Shown in pieces: positions 41,030 to 49,221 of a DNA stretch of 64,000 nt. Source of the stretch: Deltaproteobacteria bacterium (GTDB taxonomy: Bacteria; Myxococcota_A; Polyangia; GCA-2747355). A program made the position numbers and the translations under genes. A model generated the notes under the pieces. That model worked only from the letters and a program-made list of their open reading frames with translations. It made no database searches and was not told the origin of the DNA. The stretch covers positions 783,174 to 847,173 of the forward strand of contig JACKDQ010000002.1 in the NCBI GenBank assembly GCA_020633415.1, read 5' to 3'. Position 1 is the first letter of the stretch; each line of letters starts with the position of its first letter.

Positions 41030-43200
41030 TCTCTGGCGAGCTATTTGGACCCTACCGCTTGCTACGCCCGCTCGGCCGGGGTGGGATGGCGGAGGTCTTT
41101 CTCGCCGAGGCACACGTCGGGGGCAGCGTTGCGGCGCCACGTCTGCTGGCGATCAAACGACTGCTCCCGCCGTTCAACGTCGACAAGCAGCTAGTCTCGA
41201 TGATGCTCGACGAAGCGCGGGTCTGCGTGCGACTGATGCACCCCAACATCGTCCAGGTCTACGACTTCGGCCGCGTCGAAGGCAGCTACTACATCGCGAT
41301 GGAATACGTCGACGGTATCGACCTCTGCCGCTTGATCCGACGCAACGGCGGTAAGGCTGGACGTGCGCTGCCGTTGCCGACGGCGATCTACGTGACCTGG
41401 CAGCTGGCCAACGCCCTGCACTACGCCCACACCCGACGCAGCCGTGACGGCGAGCCGCTATCGATCATCCACCGCGACGTCAGTCCGCACAATGTAATGG
41501 TATCGCGCAACGGCGAGGTCAAACTCGCCGACTTTGGACTAGCCCGCGCCTCGATCTCAGTACACAAGAGCCAGGCGGGCGTGATCCGCGGCAAGTTCGC
41601 TTACATGCCCAAAGAGCAGGCCCACGGACGCGAAATCGATCAGCGCGTCGATCTGTTTGCCTGCGGCGCCGTGCTTTACGAGGCGCTGACCGGCCTACGC
41701 CCCTACTCGGCGGCGAACCTCGCTCAACAGCTTTATCAGCTCGAACAGCCGGTCCCGTTGCCGTCGCACCACATGCCTGACATTCCTCCAGAAATCGACG
41801 AACTCACGATGCAGGCCCTCTCGCCCAATCCGGAGGATCGCTACCGCAGCGCAGCCGACCTGGCGCAGGACCTCGGCCACGCCCTCAAGCAGATGAGCAA
41901 CCCGCGACAGGAGGCGCAGCACCTCGCTGCACTGATCGCCGACGCGGTCACCCCCCGCACACCGATGCCAAGGTCAACCGTGTCGGTCTCGCGTCACGAC
42001 TTCGTCGGCAACGAGTTCAGCTTGATCGGTGACGCGTTGGCCCAAGTCCATCAGGAGGTCACGGCAAGCGCGCCGATGATCCAGGACATCTCGCTACAGG
42101 ACACGATGGCCGCGCCCAGCTCGGTCGCGATCCACGACACCCTCGAGACCAGCGTACCCAGCGTGGTCGCGCAACAGGCTGCGCACCAACCATCGGCTGC
42201 CGACGCCCGAGAGATCACGCCGCGTGTCACACAGCCTTCGGGAGCGGTGGTCACAGCGATCGAACCCGTGCTACCGCCGCCGCGACGCAGCGAGCGTCGC
42301 GAACCCCAGCGGTTCCCGGTCAATCATGCCACCGACACGATCGCCAATACGATCGATGTGCCGGAGGATCCTCTCGATGGGGCGGAAACCACCGTCCGCT
42401 CGGCGTCGGAGGCCAAGGTCGCGATCGATCGCGAACTCGAGCAGCGGCAAACCACCACAGAGCGACCGGCTTCACGAATGGCGACAGAAGTTGCCTCACC
42501 CCCGTTGGTCTCAGGACGGCGTACCGCCGTAGCGGCGCGCCGCAAGGAACCGTCGGCCGACGGGCGCCGCGTCGTGCTGATCGCCGCCGCTGCAGTGCTC
42601 CTTGCCGCTGGAATGTCGGTCGGCTGGTTTGCTCACCGCCTCTGGCGCGACAGCGATGCCGTACCGCGCACCAAACTGCCCAGGCGCCCCATCGCTCAGC
42701 CGGACCGATCGCGAGCGGTTCGCGTGCTGGACCAGGCGACGATCGCCGTCGACGCCGGGCTGGCTCGTCGCCGCACAACCGATGCGACCGCACCCAAAGC
42801 AACCGATGCGCGAGCGAGCGCCGCCAAGCCACGGTCGCAGCAGCGATCCCAAGCAAGACGAGCCCTGCGCAGTCAGCGCCGCAGGCGCGCAGCGGCAGCG
42901 GGGCAGCCCTCACCAGCGCGTGAGCAGCCCGCGCCAAAGCCGCCAGCGCCGCAAAAAAAGCCGACCGCCACACAAGACAAGGGCGACGCTAACGGCACGC
43001 TGAGCGTCGTCAGTGAAAAGCCGGGGGTGCTGCTGATCGGCAACCGTCCGGTAGCGCGCACTCCAGCGTCGCTGAGCCTCGAGCCCGGGCTCTATCAAAT
43101 CCGCGTGATGTTTGTCGAGTCGCGCAAGATCTCATCGGTTCGCTGGGTCCAAGTCGAAGCCGGCAAGAAACTGCGCGCCAGTTTCAAGCAAGACGACTGA
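41026..43200 (+). CDS. Hanks-type serine/threonine protein kinase, membrane-anchored, with C-terminal PEGA-like region
   Basis: 724 aa. Kinase domain ~9-275: Gly-rich loop LGRGGMAEVFLAEA, VAIK-type lysine in LLAIKRLL, catalytic HRDVSPHN with D151, ADFGLAR and the APE-type region (YMPKEQAHGREIDQRVDLF). A ~240-residue Pro/Thr/Arg/Gln-rich linker, one membrane helix (~515-537, VVLIAAAAVLLAAGMSVGW), an Arg/Ala/Lys-rich stretch and a PEGA-like end (NGTLSVVSEKPGVLLIGN, LSLEPGLYQIRVMFVESRK). It would phosphorylate cytoplasmic proteins. Translationally coupled to the glycosyltransferase gene. Confidence 0.9.
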   Translation: MISGELFGPYRLLRPLGRGGMAEVFLAEAHVGGSVAAPRLLAIKRLLPPFNVDKQLVSMMLDEARVCVRLMHPNIVQVYDFGRVEGSYYIAMEYVDGIDLCRLIRRNGGKAGRALPLPTAIYVTWQLANALHYAHTRRSRDGEPLSIIHRDVSPHNVMVSRNGEVKLADFGLARASISVHKSQAGVIRGKFAYMPKEQAHGREIDQRVDLFACGAVLYEALTGLRPYSAANLAQQLYQLEQPVPLPSHHMPDIPPEIDELTMQALSPNPEDRYRSAADLAQDLGHALKQMSNPRQEAQHLAALIADAVTPRTPMPRSTVSVSRHDFVGNEFSLIGDALAQVHQEVTASAPMIQDISLQDTMAAPSSVAIHDTLETSVPSVVAQQAAHQPSAADAREITPRVTQPSGAVVTAIEPVLPPPRRSERREPQRFPVNHATDTIANTIDVPEDPLDGAETTVRSASEAKVAIDRELEQRQTTTERPASRMATEVASPPLVSGRRTAVAARRKEPSADGRRVVLIAAAAVLLAAGMSVGWFAHRLWRDSDAVPRTKLPRRPIAQPDRSRAVRVLDQATIAVDAGLARRRTTDATAPKATDARASAAKPRSQQRSQARRALRSQRRRRAAAAGQPSPAREQPAPKPPAPQKKPTATQDKGDANGTLSVVSEKPGVLLIGNRPVARTPASLSLEPGLYQIRVMFVESRKISSVRWVQVEAGKKLRASFKQDD

Positions 43201-43223
43201 CGACCCGAAACCACTGCATCGGC

Positions 43224-43249
43224 CCGCGCCAGCGCGCGGCGAATTTTTT
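43224..43249 (+). terminator. Intrinsic terminator after the kinase gene
   Basis: CCGCGC-CAGC-GCGCGG hairpin (6 bp) followed by CGAATTTTTT. Confidence 0.7.
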
Positions 43250-43305
43250 GAAAGACATTTAATCTTTTGGCGACTAGTGTTCTCCGCCGGTGAGGGAGGA
43301 CTTCG

Positions 43306-44088
43306 ATGACGCACGAGATCGAACACCGCTACGGCGAGAACGTTCACATTCTCGACGATCCGTTGGCGATGACCCTGCTGGCCAAGCTCTGCGCAAACGA
43401 GACCGTTCAACCTGAAGTCAATCGCTTGGTCGCAGCGCTCTACCGCCAACTGGTCTGTACGGTGATCCGCCAAGAGATGCCGACCAAACAGGTCAATCTA
43501 CCGACGCGAATGACCGCCAGCGAAAAGCGCGCGATTTGGAGCGGCAGTATCATCGACCCCAGGGTCAAAGTCGCTGTGGTCTGCGTGGCACGAGCCGGAA
43601 TCTTTCCCTCTCAAGTCTGTTACGACTTGCTCAACGAACTGTTGACGCCGGCCGGTGTCCGCCAGGACCACATGCTGATGAACCGCACCACCAACGCCGC
43701 GGGCGAGGTCGACGGTGCAGCGATCCAAGGCGCGAAGATCGGCGGACCGATCGACAATTCGACGCTGCTGATCCCCGACCCGATGGGCGCAACGGGCACG
43801 ACGATCGTCACCCTGCTCGAGCACTATCAACGCAACGTCGAGGGCACCGCAGCCAAGACGGTCGCGCTCAACCTGATCATTACACCCGAATATATTCGCC
43901 GAATCGAAAGCGAAGCGCCCGGCACGAAGATCTACGCCTATCGCCTCGATCGCGGGCTGTCGCCCGACCACGTGCTCGCCGCAGTGCCGGGCGAGTACTG
44001 GGATCAAGAGGTCGGCCTCAACGAGCATGGCTATATCATTCCCGGCGGCGGTGGCTTTGGCGAAGTGATGAACAACGCCTTCGTCTAG
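43306..44088 (+). CDS. upp: Uracil phosphoribosyltransferase-like protein (divergent, 260 aa)
   Basis: 260 aa versus ~208 for typical Upp. Type I PRTase fold; RAGIFPSQV matches the RAG.. region, PDPMGATGTTIVT is the PRPP-binding loop (usually DPMLATGGS) and GLNEHGYIIPG is the uracil-binding hood. It differs from E. coli Upp by an insertion LSPDHVLAAVPGEYWDQEV before the hood and by a Gly-rich C-terminus (GGGGFGEVMNNAFV) in place of GDAGDRxFGT. It should make UMP from uracil and PRPP, though the changed loop leaves specificity open. GTGAGGGAGG precedes the ATG. Confidence 0.75.
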   Translation: MTHEIEHRYGENVHILDDPLAMTLLAKLCANETVQPEVNRLVAALYRQLVCTVIRQEMPTKQVNLPTRMTASEKRAIWSGSIIDPRVKVAVVCVARAGIFPSQVCYDLLNELLTPAGVRQDHMLMNRTTNAAGEVDGAAIQGAKIGGPIDNSTLLIPDPMGATGTTIVTLLEHYQRNVEGTAAKTVALNLIITPEYIRRIESEAPGTKIYAYRLDRGLSPDHVLAAVPGEYWDQEVGLNEHGYIIPGGGGFGEVMNNAFV

Positions 44089-44108
44089 GCGCAGAACTGA
44101 CCAATGTC

Positions 44109-44177
44109 GATCTGCCCCCAGCGCGTTCGAGCTCGCCGCTCAGCCGGCCTACCAACCGATCGGTTAGTAGGCAGATC
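44109..44177. other. Palindromic region after upp
   Basis: Outer stem GATCTGCC (44109-44116)/GGCAGATC (44170-44177) encloses a 22-bp near-perfect palindrome CTACCAACCGATCGGTTAGTAG (44149-44170, one mismatch pair). Followed at 44205 by TTTTT. Could be a terminator hairpin or an operator between upp and the next gene. Confidence 0.45.
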
Positions 44178-44208
44178 GGCTAGGGTGAGGGCGAATCGAG
44201 CAGGGTTT

Positions 44209-44237
44209 TTGGTGCTTTGCCCAGCAATTGTTACGAT
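44209..44237 (+). promoter_or_regulatory. Candidate promoter 6 nt before the membrane protein gene at 44244
   Basis: TTGGTG and TACGAT with 17-nt spacing; -10 ends 6 nt before GTG 44244 and no ribosome-binding site is visible, so a leaderless transcript is possible. Confidence 0.35.
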
Positions 44238-44243
44238 TCGACG

Positions 44244-45422
44244 GTGAGCGCGGACGACTCCAAGACGACCGACCGGTCGAGCGGCAACCCAGCTAATCCG
44301 ACACGAGAGCGGCCGAGTTGGATCGATCAAGATCCGTTTGCCGAACGGGGAGCGAGTCACACCGAGCGCAAACAGCCCGCTAGCGCCGCAACCGAGCAAC
44401 GTGCAGCGTCGGGAAACGTTGAGGTCGACGAAGAATTGTTGCGCGAAGCTGCCGCTTCCGGCTCGCGCGACGATGCAGAAAACGACGCGGCGACCGCGAG
44501 CTATCGCTCGGTAACCGAGCAGCCAGGCAACAAGCGGGTTACCAGCGAGCTGCGACGACCCACCCGACCGCGACCGCGCTATGACGAAGACGCACGCGAG
44601 CCACCGCAAGCCAGTGGTCGTCGCTGGCTCGGGCTGCCGCGCTGGGGCTGGCTGGTCGTCGCGCTGCTGGCGATCGCTGCGCTATTGCTCATCTTGGACA
44701 TTCGAAATCGCGATCGTTTCCGCCTGCTTTGCGAGGCCAAACGCATCGAGCTGCAACGTGCGCGGCGCTTACTCTGGCCATTTGGCTTCGAACCAGCGGG
44801 CAATGGTTTCGTCGGTATGCAACTCGACTCGACCCTCGATTGCGGCGGCACACGGGAGTTCGAAAACCAAGATGAAGCAGAGTCGGCCTATCTCGAAGCG
44901 CTGATCGGCGGCGTGCGTCGTCAGCTTCCGCTAGCCGGCAACAAGCAGCTCAAGGCGCTGCGCCAACGGATGCAGATCGTCCTGCGCCTGACACGCATCG
45001 ATCCCCATCGTTTGCGGCGCAAAGAGGTCAACCTACTGCTCGGCGAAATCGCCTATCGGCAAGGTCGCGCCGGCCTGGCACAAGTCGAGGCGGAGCTGCG
45101 CAGCGCGCTGTCCAACCTACAGGAAGCCCAGCAGCGCGCCGCCGGCCGCTACGAGGATCTGGAAAGCTGGATCGATCATCTGCAGAACTTGCTGCGCAGC
45201 GTCGCGCCTTCGCCGGGCTCCACCCCAAACCTCTTGCCGGGCCTGCCGAGTGCACCATTGCCGACGACCTCGCGCCCGGCCACCTCGCCGGGCCTGCCAC
45301 TACCGAGTGGCACACCAGCCGCCCCGCCGACAAGGTCGACAACGCCACCGCCCACCACTGACGGCGGGCCAGCACAGCCCGACGCGGGACTCCCTGCGGC
45401 AGGCAGTGGCATTTTGATGTGA
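44244..45422 (+). CDS. Single-pass membrane protein with Pro-rich tail
   Basis: 392 aa. The first ~115 residues are polar and acidic/Arg-rich (low complexity), a membrane helix lies at ~129-151 (WGWLVVALLAIAALLLILDI), then a ~190-residue region of helical character (LRALRQRMQIVLRLTRI, LLLGEIAYRQGRAGLAQ), ending in an ~80-residue Pro/Thr/Ser/Gly-rich tail. Region after the membrane helix probably periplasmic. No family recognised. GTG chosen because a promoter-like -10 sits 6 nt before it; an upstream TTG would add 9 residues. Confidence 0.6.
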   Translation: MSADDSKTTDRSSGNPANPTRERPSWIDQDPFAERGASHTERKQPASAATEQRAASGNVEVDEELLREAAASGSRDDAENDAATASYRSVTEQPGNKRVTSELRRPTRPRPRYDEDAREPPQASGRRWLGLPRWGWLVVALLAIAALLLILDIRNRDRFRLLCEAKRIELQRARRLLWPFGFEPAGNGFVGMQLDSTLDCGGTREFENQDEAESAYLEALIGGVRRQLPLAGNKQLKALRQRMQIVLRLTRIDPHRLRRKEVNLLLGEIAYRQGRAGLAQVEAELRSALSNLQEAQQRAAGRYEDLESWIDHLQNLLRSVAPSPGSTPNLLPGLPSAPLPTTSRPATSPGLPLPSGTPAAPPTRSTTPPPTTDGGPAQPDAGLPAAGSGILM

Positions 45423-45461
45423 CGTGCCCCGCTGCGGCAACCGTGCTAGCTTGCCCCAACG

Positions 45462-45872
45462 ATGCCTTGCGATGACATCACCGAGTACTTGACGGTCAAC
45501 CTCGACCAAGCCGATCGGCTCACCGATTTCTCGCTGCAAAAGAACACCTGCGGCGCGACAGTCGGCCACCAGCAGCTGATGCCCTACGTGCTGGGCAAGT
45601 CGGTCGACGAACTGCTAAGCGCCAGTGCCGAGGCACTGATCGCCGACCTCGAAGACAAGCGCCGCATCGAGCACTTTGTGCTGCATAAACAATTGTTCGC
45701 GGTGCAAGCCGCCCTCGAGGTCTACACCGGTGCCGAAGCCGGCGGTATCGACGAACTGTTTGCGGTTGAACGCATCGCCTACCATGACGAGGGGGTGCGC
45801 ATCACCGGCCTAGTCAGCGTCGCCGTCGTCGCCGCCAAAGTCGAAGCCTGCAAGAGCTGCCGCTGCGGCTAG
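45462..45872 (+). CDS. Small NifU-N-like Fe-S scaffold candidate with C-terminal Cys cluster
   Basis: 136 aa. Starts MPCDDITEYLTVNLDQADRL; the central NTCGATVGHQQLMPYVLGKS has the Cys-Gly-Ala context and following helix (VDELLSASAEALIADLEDK) that recall IscU/NifU N-terminal scaffolds, where a Cys binds the cluster. It ends in CKSCRCG, giving a CxxCxC end that is unusual for IscU. Other IscU cysteine positions are not clearly there, so it may be an Fe-S assembly-like or metal-binding protein. Followed by a Nudix gene after 9 nt. The relation is a weak suggestion only. Confidence 0.5.
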   Translation: MPCDDITEYLTVNLDQADRLTDFSLQKNTCGATVGHQQLMPYVLGKSVDELLSASAEALIADLEDKRRIEHFVLHKQLFAVQAALEVYTGAEAGGIDELFAVERIAYHDEGVRITGLVSVAVVAAKVEACKSCRCG

Positions 45873-45881
45873 TTAAAGGCG

Positions 45882-46373
45882 ATGCACTACACACCGATCG
45901 TCGCCACGCTGGGTTATGTCTTCGACGCGAAACGCGAGCGTGTGCTACTGATCCATCGCAACGCGCGGCACGACGATCATCATCTAGGCAAATACAACGG
46001 CCTGGGCGGCAAGCTCGAAGCCGACGAACATATCGTCGCTGGCATGCAACGCGAGCTCAACGAAGAAGCCGGGATCACCGCCACCGATCTGACCCTTGCC
46101 GGCACGATCAACTGGCCGGGTTTTGGCCAGCAGGGCGAAGATTGGCTGGGCTTTATCTTCGTGATCCGCGCGTTCGCGGGCCAGCTCAAGACACACAACG
46201 ACGAAGGCGAGCTGCGTTGGGTACCGTTGGGCGAGGTCGAGAGCCTGCCGCTTTGGGAGGGTGACCGCCACTTCTTGCCGTTGGTCTTCGCCGAACCACT
46301 CCGCCGCTTCCACGGCGTAATGCCCTACGGCGATGGTCGACCGCTGAGCTGGTCCTTTTGTTATCTCGACTGA
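45882..46373 (+). CDS. Nudix hydrolase (MutT/MTH1-like)
   Basis: 163 aa. Full Nudix box GGKLEADEHIVAGMQRELNEEAGI (GX5EX7REUXEEXGU). N-terminal VATLGYVFDAKRERVLLIH and the later WPGFGQQGEDWLGFIFVI resemble the 8-oxo-dGTPase group. It probably sanitises oxidised nucleotides; substrate is inferred. Nine nt after the NifU-like gene, AAAGG before ATG. Confidence 0.88.
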   Translation: MHYTPIVATLGYVFDAKRERVLLIHRNARHDDHHLGKYNGLGGKLEADEHIVAGMQRELNEEAGITATDLTLAGTINWPGFGQQGEDWLGFIFVIRAFAGQLKTHNDEGELRWVPLGEVESLPLWEGDRHFLPLVFAEPLRRFHGVMPYGDGRPLSWSFCYLD

Positions 46374-46414
46374 GCACGCGCAACACGCCATAGCAGGTGC
46401 TGACTATCTGCTGA

Positions 46415-47140
46415 CTATTTCGCGAAGCTCAGCTGCTCAAGCATGCGCTGCTGCCGGCTGGCGCCGAGCAATCCGGCAACATCGCTCAGCGCTTTGATGT
46501 AGCCCTTACCGTACAAGGCCGACGTCTCAGCGTCCTCAAATTCGGTCAACTTGCCGTCGAGCAAACGGATCACCGCTTGGCGCGCGTCGACGCCCAATCG
46601 TCCATGGTTAACCAACTCGGCCAAACCGATCAGTTGATCGACCTCAACTTTTTCGGCGCTCTGACGCAGAGCCGTCGCGGCGACGATCTTCGTTGCGGCT
46701 TGCTTGGCCTTCTTCGGCAACTTAAAGCCGGCCTTATGAAAGGCCGACACCATCTGCTCGAGAACGCCGCGCCCATGGCCATCGTGGTCAAGCAGTGGCA
46801 CGCTGCTGTTGGCCTTCGCCCTGAACAACTGCGCGGCGATCAGACGGGGCAACTTACCGAAGGCCCTGAGCTTGGAGGCCGACTGATCGCTTTCGCTAGC
46901 CAGCGCCTGCCAGGATCTGCGACTGCGATAGGCCTGGAGCCCGAGCTGCTCTGCGCTGAGCTGATTGAGCAGCTGGCGTTTCGGACCGTGGCGAACCAGC
47001 GCTTCACTGCTGATCTTGAGAAACAGGCTCAGTCGCTCGTGGCGACTCGGCGTCGGCTTGGGCTTCGCCGCGGGCATCGCCCCAGCGCTACCCGCGCTGA
47101 GCAACAGGATGACTAGACCATGCGGTAGTAGGCGCGTCAT
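46415..47140 (-). CDS. Exported hypothetical protein
   Basis: 241 aa from ATG 47140. Typical signal peptide (MTRLLPHGLVILLLSAGSAGA followed by AMPA), no lipobox cysteine. The mature part is helical and basic (KLRAFGKLPRLIAAQLFRAK, LPKKAKQAATKIVAATALRQ), no family recognised. It contains a region of DHDGHGRG that is acidic/His-rich. Divergent from the next gene with 327 nt between. Function unknown. Confidence 0.6.
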   Translation of the reverse strand: MTRLLPHGLVILLLSAGSAGAMPAAKPKPTPSRHERLSLFLKISSEALVRHGPKRQLLNQLSAEQLGLQAYRSRRSWQALASESDQSASKLRAFGKLPRLIAAQLFRAKANSSVPLLDHDGHGRGVLEQMVSAFHKAGFKLPKKAKQAATKIVAATALRQSAEKVEVDQLIGLAELVNHGRLGVDARQAVIRLLDGKLTEFEDAETSALYGKGYIKALSDVAGLLGASRQQRMLEQLSFAK

Positions 47141-47467
47141 GCCGGATGACAATTGCAAACGAGGCGCCAACTCAACGCAAACATCGCCACGACGTTATGC
47201 TGACTTAGCTCGGCGAGAGGCAGCGATCATATCGGCAGCGCCCACCAAAACACGCGAACCGAACCTGCCACCGTTGGCATCGGCTCAGGATGGCAACTGT
47301 CGACTAAACGCCTGTCCGACCGAAGATCATTGGCGCTTTGCCAACGCAATCGCCCAACGCCGGCCCGCCAGCCCGCCAAGCGGCAACTAGAGGCGCCCCA
47401 TGCGCGAGCAGCCAAGCGTAGTCACAGAGGTTTTTTTGGCACAACTCTCGCTAAGCACCCGAGCGCA
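47141..47467. other. 327-nt gap between divergent genes
   Basis: No tRNA, ORF with protein character or clear promoter seen. A run of seven T at ~47430 is the only low-complexity feature; the region should contain promoters for both neighbours. Confidence 0.4.
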
Positions 47468-49156
47468 ATGCTCCCAACCCGCCGCGATCGGCACTTTCGC
47501 CGTCTTGCCAGCGCCTTGGCGTTGATGCTGGTCGTCCAACTGGCGACGCCGCAGGCCGCTCGTGCGGCGGCGCCCGAGCCACCGGCCATCCGACTGCGCC
47601 GCGCACTGCTCAAACTCGGCCACGGGGCCAAACATCTCGTACTAAACACCCGCGCTGAGATCGTCGCCGCAGCAATCCTCGGCGGACTGGCCCTCGGCGG
47701 CATCGCTTTGCAGCGTGAACTGCGGCTGAGCGAAAAGATCCCGCTGTCCTACGCGATGGTCAAACAACTGGAGTACCAAGCGCAACGCGATGGCCTGCCG
47801 CTCCACGAGCTCGCTCGCTACTACGCCTACACCAACGACGCCATGATGGATGTCTTCGAATCGCACAACGACGCCAAAGACGGCGGCGGAGAGTTCGCAC
47901 GCAACTTCGCCCGGCACCTCGACTACCAGATGAACCTTCCGCGCGACCGCGCCCAGCTCCCCTACCTATTGCCGCCGCTGAGCGAACTTGCCCGCAAGGC
48001 CAAAGGCACGCTCGACGACTTTTCCACTGTTGGAGACGGCATGGCACGGGTCAGCGCTGCGCTGGCTAGCACGTGGAGCGAGCACCACAACGATCACTAC
48101 GAAGACGTCTTGAAAGAGCGCACGATCACCTGGACCGATAGCACGGGCACCCACAGTAAGATCGAGCAGTACTACATACGCGAGTACCAATACACCGACC
48201 ACGACTACCGCTACGACGCGACCCAGGGAACCGCCGCGGTCGACGACTTTCGCCGTGTGCGCGGCAAGGTCCCAGCATTAGCACTGCCGACAGTGTTGCA
48301 GCCTGCTCGCCAAACCGATGCCGAAAATGACTACGCGGTGGAGCTCAGTCGACGCGCGCGCAACAAGAGCCGCCCACTGAGCGATGCCGAACTCCTCGAG
48401 CTGGCCAAAATCTGGAGTAAAGGCGCGACCTACAGCGCTAACGGACCCGAGATCATCGCGCTGTGGAATCAAGCGCTCAAAGACGATGCGAGCGCTTGGG
48501 AAATAGCCAGCCAAAGCGCGGATGATCAACACTACCGCACCAAGCAGCGCAGCCACCCGGGGCCGAAGGAATATCAAATCGCACAGGGCGCACAGCAAAA
48601 CAGCGCACTGGTCGCGGCGAGGGTACAACAGATCCTCGAAGGTTTTGACTACACGGCCGCCAACGCACCGCTTTTGGAAGGCAAAATCAAGCAGCTAATC
48701 GCGATCGAGATCAGCGGTAGCAAAGGTCAACGTCGTCAACTGGCCCGGGAGATCCTCTCGATCAGCCGCAACATCTATCAGAAGAATTTCAGAGCAGGCA
48801 GCGACATCACGCCGTTTCGCGGCTGGCTCGTCGCCGTAATGATGCTTTGCGGCTCAGTCCTCGGCGGCGCACTCGGCTATGGTCTCGACCGCTACATCGA
48901 CGAGCGTTACGAGCGCAGCGGCAAACGTCGTCAACGCCCCGCAGGATACTTGCGCGGCCAGCGCCAAGCGATCAACAGCAACATCCAAACCATCGCCCTG
49001 CCCGGTGTGCCGAGGATTGCCGGACAGCGGACGATCAACAGCCTTGCCCAGCCCAAACAGCAGCGGCTGACCAACTACGACAGCCGCCACCGCACCCGCA
49101 ATCGACGACCCGGCGTTGACCAGCCGACCCCGCCTAGCGCTAACAGCCGCCGTTAG
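47468..49156 (+). CDS. Exported membrane-linked protein of unknown function
   Basis: 562 aa. Signal peptide (residues ~13-33, ASALALMLVVQLATPQAARA), a hydrophobic helix at ~60-80 (EIVAAAILGGLALGGIALQR), a long polar helical middle, another helix at ~440-465 (GWLVAVMMLCGSVLGGALGY) and a basic, Gln/Asn/Arg-rich C-terminus (~90 residues). The middle has a Tyr/Asp-rich patch (YYIREYQYTDHDYRYD). No family recognised. An upstream reading adds 46 residues without signal-peptide character, so ATG 47468 was chosen. Function unknown. Confidence 0.6.
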   Translation: MLPTRRDRHFRRLASALALMLVVQLATPQAARAAAPEPPAIRLRRALLKLGHGAKHLVLNTRAEIVAAAILGGLALGGIALQRELRLSEKIPLSYAMVKQLEYQAQRDGLPLHELARYYAYTNDAMMDVFESHNDAKDGGGEFARNFARHLDYQMNLPRDRAQLPYLLPPLSELARKAKGTLDDFSTVGDGMARVSAALASTWSEHHNDHYEDVLKERTITWTDSTGTHSKIEQYYIREYQYTDHDYRYDATQGTAAVDDFRRVRGKVPALALPTVLQPARQTDAENDYAVELSRRARNKSRPLSDAELLELAKIWSKGATYSANGPEIIALWNQALKDDASAWEIASQSADDQHYRTKQRSHPGPKEYQIAQGAQQNSALVAARVQQILEGFDYTAANAPLLEGKIKQLIAIEISGSKGQRRQLAREILSISRNIYQKNFRAGSDITPFRGWLVAVMMLCGSVLGGALGYGLDRYIDERYERSGKRRQRPAGYLRGQRQAINSNIQTIALPGVPRIAGQRTINSLAQPKQQRLTNYDSRHRTRNRRPGVDQPTPPSANSRR

Positions 49157-49221
49157 CGTGAGCAGTACGCTGCACACCAAGCTACTGCTGTTCGACGCGC
49201 CAGGGCCCGTAGCCGCCGGGT

